A DNA stretch of 64,000 nt, from the NCBI RefSeq assembly GCF_003568665.1, contig NZ_QXMH01000001.1:1302001-1366000 (forward strand), written 5' to 3'. Each line of letters starts with the position of its first letter. The stretch's first letter is position 1. A program made the position numbers and the translations under genes. Under the pieces are notes generated by a model that ran no database searches, was not told where the DNA came from, and worked only from the letters and a program-made list of their open reading frames with translations. This document shows positions 60,950-64,000 of the stretch, piece after piece. The DNA comes from Chitinophaga alhagiae (GTDB lineage: Bacteria; Bacteroidota; Bacteroidia; Chitinophagales; Chitinophagaceae).

Positions 60950-62287
60950 CTATGCTTCCGGGTTGCCGGCCGGCCGCACCGCCCGCTTCATGAAAAAGTA
61001 GATGGGCAGCCCCACCACGAACCATACCATGCCGCTCAGGGCCTGCTCAATGTCTTTGATAAAGATGTTGACGGTAACAAACAGGTAAACGGTAATAAAA
61101 AAAGCGGGGAGCAGGGGGTACAGTTTCATTTTGTAGATGCCCGTATTGTTGAGGTGGGCGGTGTTTTTGCGGAGGATGAAAATGGTGGCGGCCGCGGAAG
61201 CCAGGCCAATGGTATCGAACAGCATCACGTACCGGATAATGTTGTCGAAATTGTTCATGAAATACAGCATGCCCACCACCATGGCGGCAAACACGGATAG
61301 CGCCACTTCCTGCACCTGCGTTTTGCTGTTTACCCGTTTGAACACGGCGGGCAGCACCCCGTCTTCCGCCATGGCGTAATACATGCGGGGGTTGCTCATC
61401 AGGTTCACATTGGCGTAGCCGAGCACGGACAGGAAGAGCAGTACGGAAGTGATCTTGAACCCGTACTCCCCGAAAAACACGGCCACCATGCGGGCGGCCA
61501 GCGCATCGGTATGTTTGAGCTGCTCAAAGCCCAGCACTTTTACATAGGCGTAGTTCACCGTAATGTACAGCAGCAGGATGATGCCGATGCCGAGAAAAAT
61601 GGCTTTGGGCATGTTCCTGGACGGCTCCCGCACATCGCTGCCGAAGTTGATGGTTTGCTGGTAACCGCCATAGGTAAAGAACACGGGCACCAGCGCCGCC
61701 CCAAAAATGTAGGCCCAGCCGTGAGACACCGGCGTTACCGCCTGCGCCACGGGAGGCGCCACGGAGTTGCTGAAAGCGGCCAGGCAGAGCAGCAGCACCA
61801 GGGTGATCTTGAACACGGTGAGCACGTTCTGCCAGCTGGCGCTCATGCGGATGCCCAGCATGTTGATAATATAAAGCACAATAACGGCGGTGATGGCAAT
61901 GGTCTTGCGCCCGCCTTCGTGCTGCATGGCCTCGGGCAACAGCACCGGGCCAATGTATTCCGCCCCCACCAGCGCTACCGCCGCAATGGAGGCGCCGTTG
62001 GAGATAACCAGCGTCCAGTTGATCATAAAGGAATAGGCGGGATGGAAGCCGTAAGACAGCACCTTGTAAAACCCGCCCGCCACGGGGTAACGGGAGCCTA
62101 TTTCCGCATAAGTAAGCGCCCCGCAGAGCGTAACCAGGCCTCCCAGCACCCATACGGTATAGAACAGCAACGGCGTACCTGTTTCCCGCGCCACGCTGAC
62201 GGGTGTTCTGAAAATGCCCATACCAATCACCAGCCCCACTACGATCATGGTAAGGTCAAAGGGACCCAGCTTTGGTTTAATACTCAT
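60950..62287 (-). CDS. Amino acid permease (APC superfamily)
   Basis: A 445-residue inner-membrane carrier with twelve predicted helices. The first helix has the APC signature GPFDLTMIVVGLVIGMGIFR with the unwound glycine-rich segment; TYAEIGSRYPVAGGFYKVLS is also typical of the LAT/amino acid exchanger-like group. The substrate is probably an amino acid. The start at 62287 (MSIKPKLG) is chosen over 62296. It is transcribed before the PLP enzyme gene on the same strand, so the pair may import and process a sulfur amino acid. The cobalamin riboswitch lies just upstream, on the opposite strand. Confidence 0.87.
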   Translation of the reverse strand: MSIKPKLGPFDLTMIVVGLVIGMGIFRTPVSVARETGTPLLFYTVWVLGGLVTLCGALTYAEIGSRYPVAGGFYKVLSYGFHPAYSFMINWTLVISNGASIAAVALVGAEYIGPVLLPEAMQHEGGRKTIAITAVIVLYIINMLGIRMSASWQNVLTVFKITLVLLLCLAAFSNSVAPPVAQAVTPVSHGWAYIFGAALVPVFFTYGGYQQTINFGSDVREPSRNMPKAIFLGIGIILLLYITVNYAYVKVLGFEQLKHTDALAARMVAVFFGEYGFKITSVLLFLSVLGYANVNLMSNPRMYYAMAEDGVLPAVFKRVNSKTQVQEVALSVFAAMVVGMLYFMNNFDNIIRYVMLFDTIGLASAAATIFILRKNTAHLNNTGIYKMKLYPLLPAFFITVYLFVTVNIFIKDIEQALSGMVWFVVGLPIYFFMKRAVRPAGNPEA

Positions 62288-62319
62288 GCTATACAAGATA
62301 ACCGATTATTTACATAAAA

Positions 62320-62545
62320 TATCCGTAGGTTTGCTGCCGGTAAACGGTTGCCCGGCGCGAGCCACTCGCACACAGGGCATTAATAGGGAATCCGGTGTAA
62401 ATCCGGAGCTATCCCCGTAGCTGTAATCCCGCTCCCGATATAAAGGGAACGTTTTCCGGTATCTGCAACCACTGTTCCGCCCGGCGGAATGGGAAGGTAC
62501 CACCGGAAAGCGGGAGAGCCAGAAGACCTGCCGCATACCTCGTAT
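62320..62545 (+). promoter_or_regulatory. Cobalamin (B12) riboswitch
   Basis: The conserved core GGGAATCCGGTG, then AAATCCGGAGCTATCCCC and GTAGCTGTAATCCC at 62386-62430, and the B12-box GAGCCAGAAGACCTGCC at about 62516-62532, are clear. Downstream GCATACCTC (near 62533) can pair with GAGGGTGTATG (near 62573-62583), a probable expression switch. It lies upstream of the BtuB-like gene at 62658, which would be repressed when B12 is plentiful. Confidence 0.92.
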
Positions 62546-62657
62546 TCAGTCCGCGCTTTCGGGTGAAAAGCGGAGGGTGTATGTGCGCAACCGCATGCTA
62601 TACATTTTCAATTTTCCCCCTTCCGCGCGTATAAAAATTATCAACCTGTTCACTTAC

Positions 62658-64000
62658 ATGAAAACAACGAGCTTTTCGCTGATGGCATTCAGCCTGCTGG
62701 CCCTGGGCCGGCCCGGCTTTGCGCAGGAAGACACCGCGCACGTGTCTCAACTCAACACCGTAGTTGTTACGGCTACCAAATTCGCCAAAAAACAAAGCGA
62801 GACCGGCAAGGTACTGACCGTGATCTCGCGGGAGCAAATTGAAAGGAACGTGGGCCGCACCGTTACGGACGTGCTCAACGAGCAGGCCGGCATCCTCATC
62901 AACGGCGCCGGTTCCAACCCCGGCAAAAACAAGGAACTGTATTTCAGGGGTGCTACGTCGCAATACACCACCATTTTGCTGGACGGTATTCCCGTAGGGG
63001 ACGCCACGGGCCTTACCGGCAACGCCATTGACCTGCGCCTGCTGCCCATAGACGCCATTGAGCGCATTGAGATATTGCGCGGCACCCAGTCTACCCTCTA
63101 CGGGGCAGACGCCATTGCCGGGGTGATCAACGTGATTACCCGCAAAGGCAGCGGCAAACCGCTGAACGGCTTCGGCAACCTGGCCTGGGGCAGCAACCGC
63201 AGCATCAAAGGCACGGCGGGGCTGCGCGGCCAGCGTGACAATGTAGACTACAACGTGGCCTTCACCCATTTTGAAACAGACGGCATTTCCGAGGCCGCCC
63301 CCTTTGATACCGTTACCAACCCGCAGTTTGACCGCGACGGTTATAAACAAAGCAGCCTGATGGCCAATTTCGGTATACAGGCCACCGAACAGCTGCGCTT
63401 TACGCCCTTCCTGATCTATTCAGATTATAAAAGCAGCTACGATGCCGGCTCTTTCCAGGACAGCAAGACCAACAACAACAAGTCCAACATGCTGCACACC
63501 GGCATGCGCGGCCTGTACGACCTGGGCAAAGGCCAGCTGCACGCCAACTTCGGCTACCAGAAAGTAACCCGCCACGATGAATCTTCCTGGGGCGTTACCG
63601 ACCTGGACGGCCGCTCCTATTTCGGGGAACTGTACGCGCATTACAATATTACCGGCTGGCTGCAGGCGCTGGCGGGCGTGGAGTACCGCAAATCAGAACT
63701 GATGGACACCACGCTCATCAACACCGGCACCTTCGGCATCGGCACCCAGTACAATACCAGCCCCTACCTGTCTCTCTTCATCAAAGACCTGTACGGGTTC
63801 AGCCTTGAAGCCGGCGGCCGGTATACCCTGCATTCACAGTTCGGCAACCACTTCACGTACAGCATCAACCCTTCTTATATGATCCGGGATAAAGTGAAGC
63901 TGTTCGTCAACATTTCTACCGGTTTCAAAGCGCCTACGCTTACCTCCCTTTACAGCCAGTGGGGCAACCCCGGCCTGAAGCCTGAAAAGGCCACCAGTTA
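62658..64000 (+). CDS. btuB: TonB-dependent vitamin B12 receptor (BtuB-like), N-terminal part
   Basis: A frame starting at ATG 62658 that stays open to the window end (447 codons). A signal peptide (MKTTSFSLMAFSLLALGRPG, then FAQ) is followed by a TonB box-like NTVVVTATKFA. The plug domain has RTVTDVLNEQAGILINGAGS, RGATSQYTTILLDGIPVGD and IEILRGTQSTLYGADAIAGV; barrel strands follow (GYQKVTRHDESSW, TGFKAPTLTSLYSQ). The upstream cobalamin riboswitch identifies the ligand as a corrinoid. The 3' end is outside the window. Confidence 0.9.
   Translation, partial: MKTTSFSLMAFSLLALGRPGFAQEDTAHVSQLNTVVVTATKFAKKQSETGKVLTVISREQIERNVGRTVTDVLNEQAGILINGAGSNPGKNKELYFRGATSQYTTILLDGIPVGDATGLTGNAIDLRLLPIDAIERIEILRGTQSTLYGADAIAGVINVITRKGSGKPLNGFGNLAWGSNRSIKGTAGLRGQRDNVDYNVAFTHFETDGISEAAPFDTVTNPQFDRDGYKQSSLMANFGIQATEQLRFTPFLIYSDYKSSYDAGSFQDSKTNNNKSNMLHTGMRGLYDLGKGQLHANFGYQKVTRHDESSWGVTDLDGRSYFGELYAHYNITGWLQALAGVEYRKSELMDTTLINTGTFGIGTQYNTSPYLSLFIKDLYGFSLEAGGRYTLHSQFGNHFTYSINPSYMIRDKVKLFVNISTGFKAPTLTSLYSQWGNPGLKPEKATS

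Noticed and set aside
1..64000. tRNA, rRNA, IS elements, prophage
   Set aside because: I found no transposase, integrase, rRNA core or cloverleaf-like sequence in the window.

Overview
The window looks like a chromosomal segment of a free-living Bacteroidota bacterium, most likely in Chitinophagaceae (Chitinophaga-like). The evidence is a SusC/SusD pair with its own ECF sigma and FecR anti-sigma genes, TAnnTTTG promoter elements, DUF2490, DUF1501/DUF1553 proteins, a cytoplasmic poly-HAMP hybrid kinase, and mid-range G+C. The genus is inferred. I saw no rRNA, tRNA, phage, IS element or CRISPR array. Both ends cut a gene: a heparinase-like protein on the left and a BtuB-like receptor on the right.

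Layout. 0-8 kb holds housekeeping and envelope genes: VOC protein, 2H phosphoesterase, MFS carrier, P-type cation ATPase, and a lipoprotein that fuses a GHL10 glycan hydrolase to an N-acetylmuramoyl-L-alanine amidase. 8-13.8 kb is a tight ergothioneine locus: flavoprotein disulfide reductase, EgtV-like ATPase, EgtU-like permease/binding protein, EgtB and EgtD. The binding domain of the EgtU-like protein appears to be circularly permuted. 13.8-22.4 kb carries KTSC and PncC proteins, a 2010-residue kinase with ten exact 92-residue double-HAMP repeats, and a second REC-kinase. 22.4-28.5 kb has a Rieske-fused oxidoreductase, an SDR, a voltage-gated K+ channel, and a GntR regulator with an Fsr-type MFS pump that share a palindromic operator.

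28.5-38.3 kb is a sialic acid region. A GntR/FCD repressor diverges from nanA, a mutarotase-symporter fusion, an AGE epimerase, a GH33 sialidase and a GH20 hexosaminidase. Two copies of a 17-bp inverted repeat mark the probable operators. Together the products would free, import and degrade sialic acid and trim the exposed glycan. 38.3-43 kb has an alpha/beta hydrolase, an AraC regulator next to an SDR, and an RhlE-type helicase.

43-49.7 kb is a four-gene minus-strand operon (DUF1553/PSCyt1, DUF1501, Tat TIM barrel, membrane cytochrome-LRR) of unknown substrate. 49.7-50.7 kb has no convincing protein gene but carries three hairpin terminators, an 11-bp tandem repeat and a candidate structured RNA. 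51-57.9 kb is SusD-SusC-FecR-sigma. 58-62.3 kb has a lipocalin-like lipoprotein, a TPR membrane protein, a trans-sulfuration PLP enzyme and an APC permease. The window ends with a cobalamin riboswitch ahead of a BtuB-like TonB receptor.
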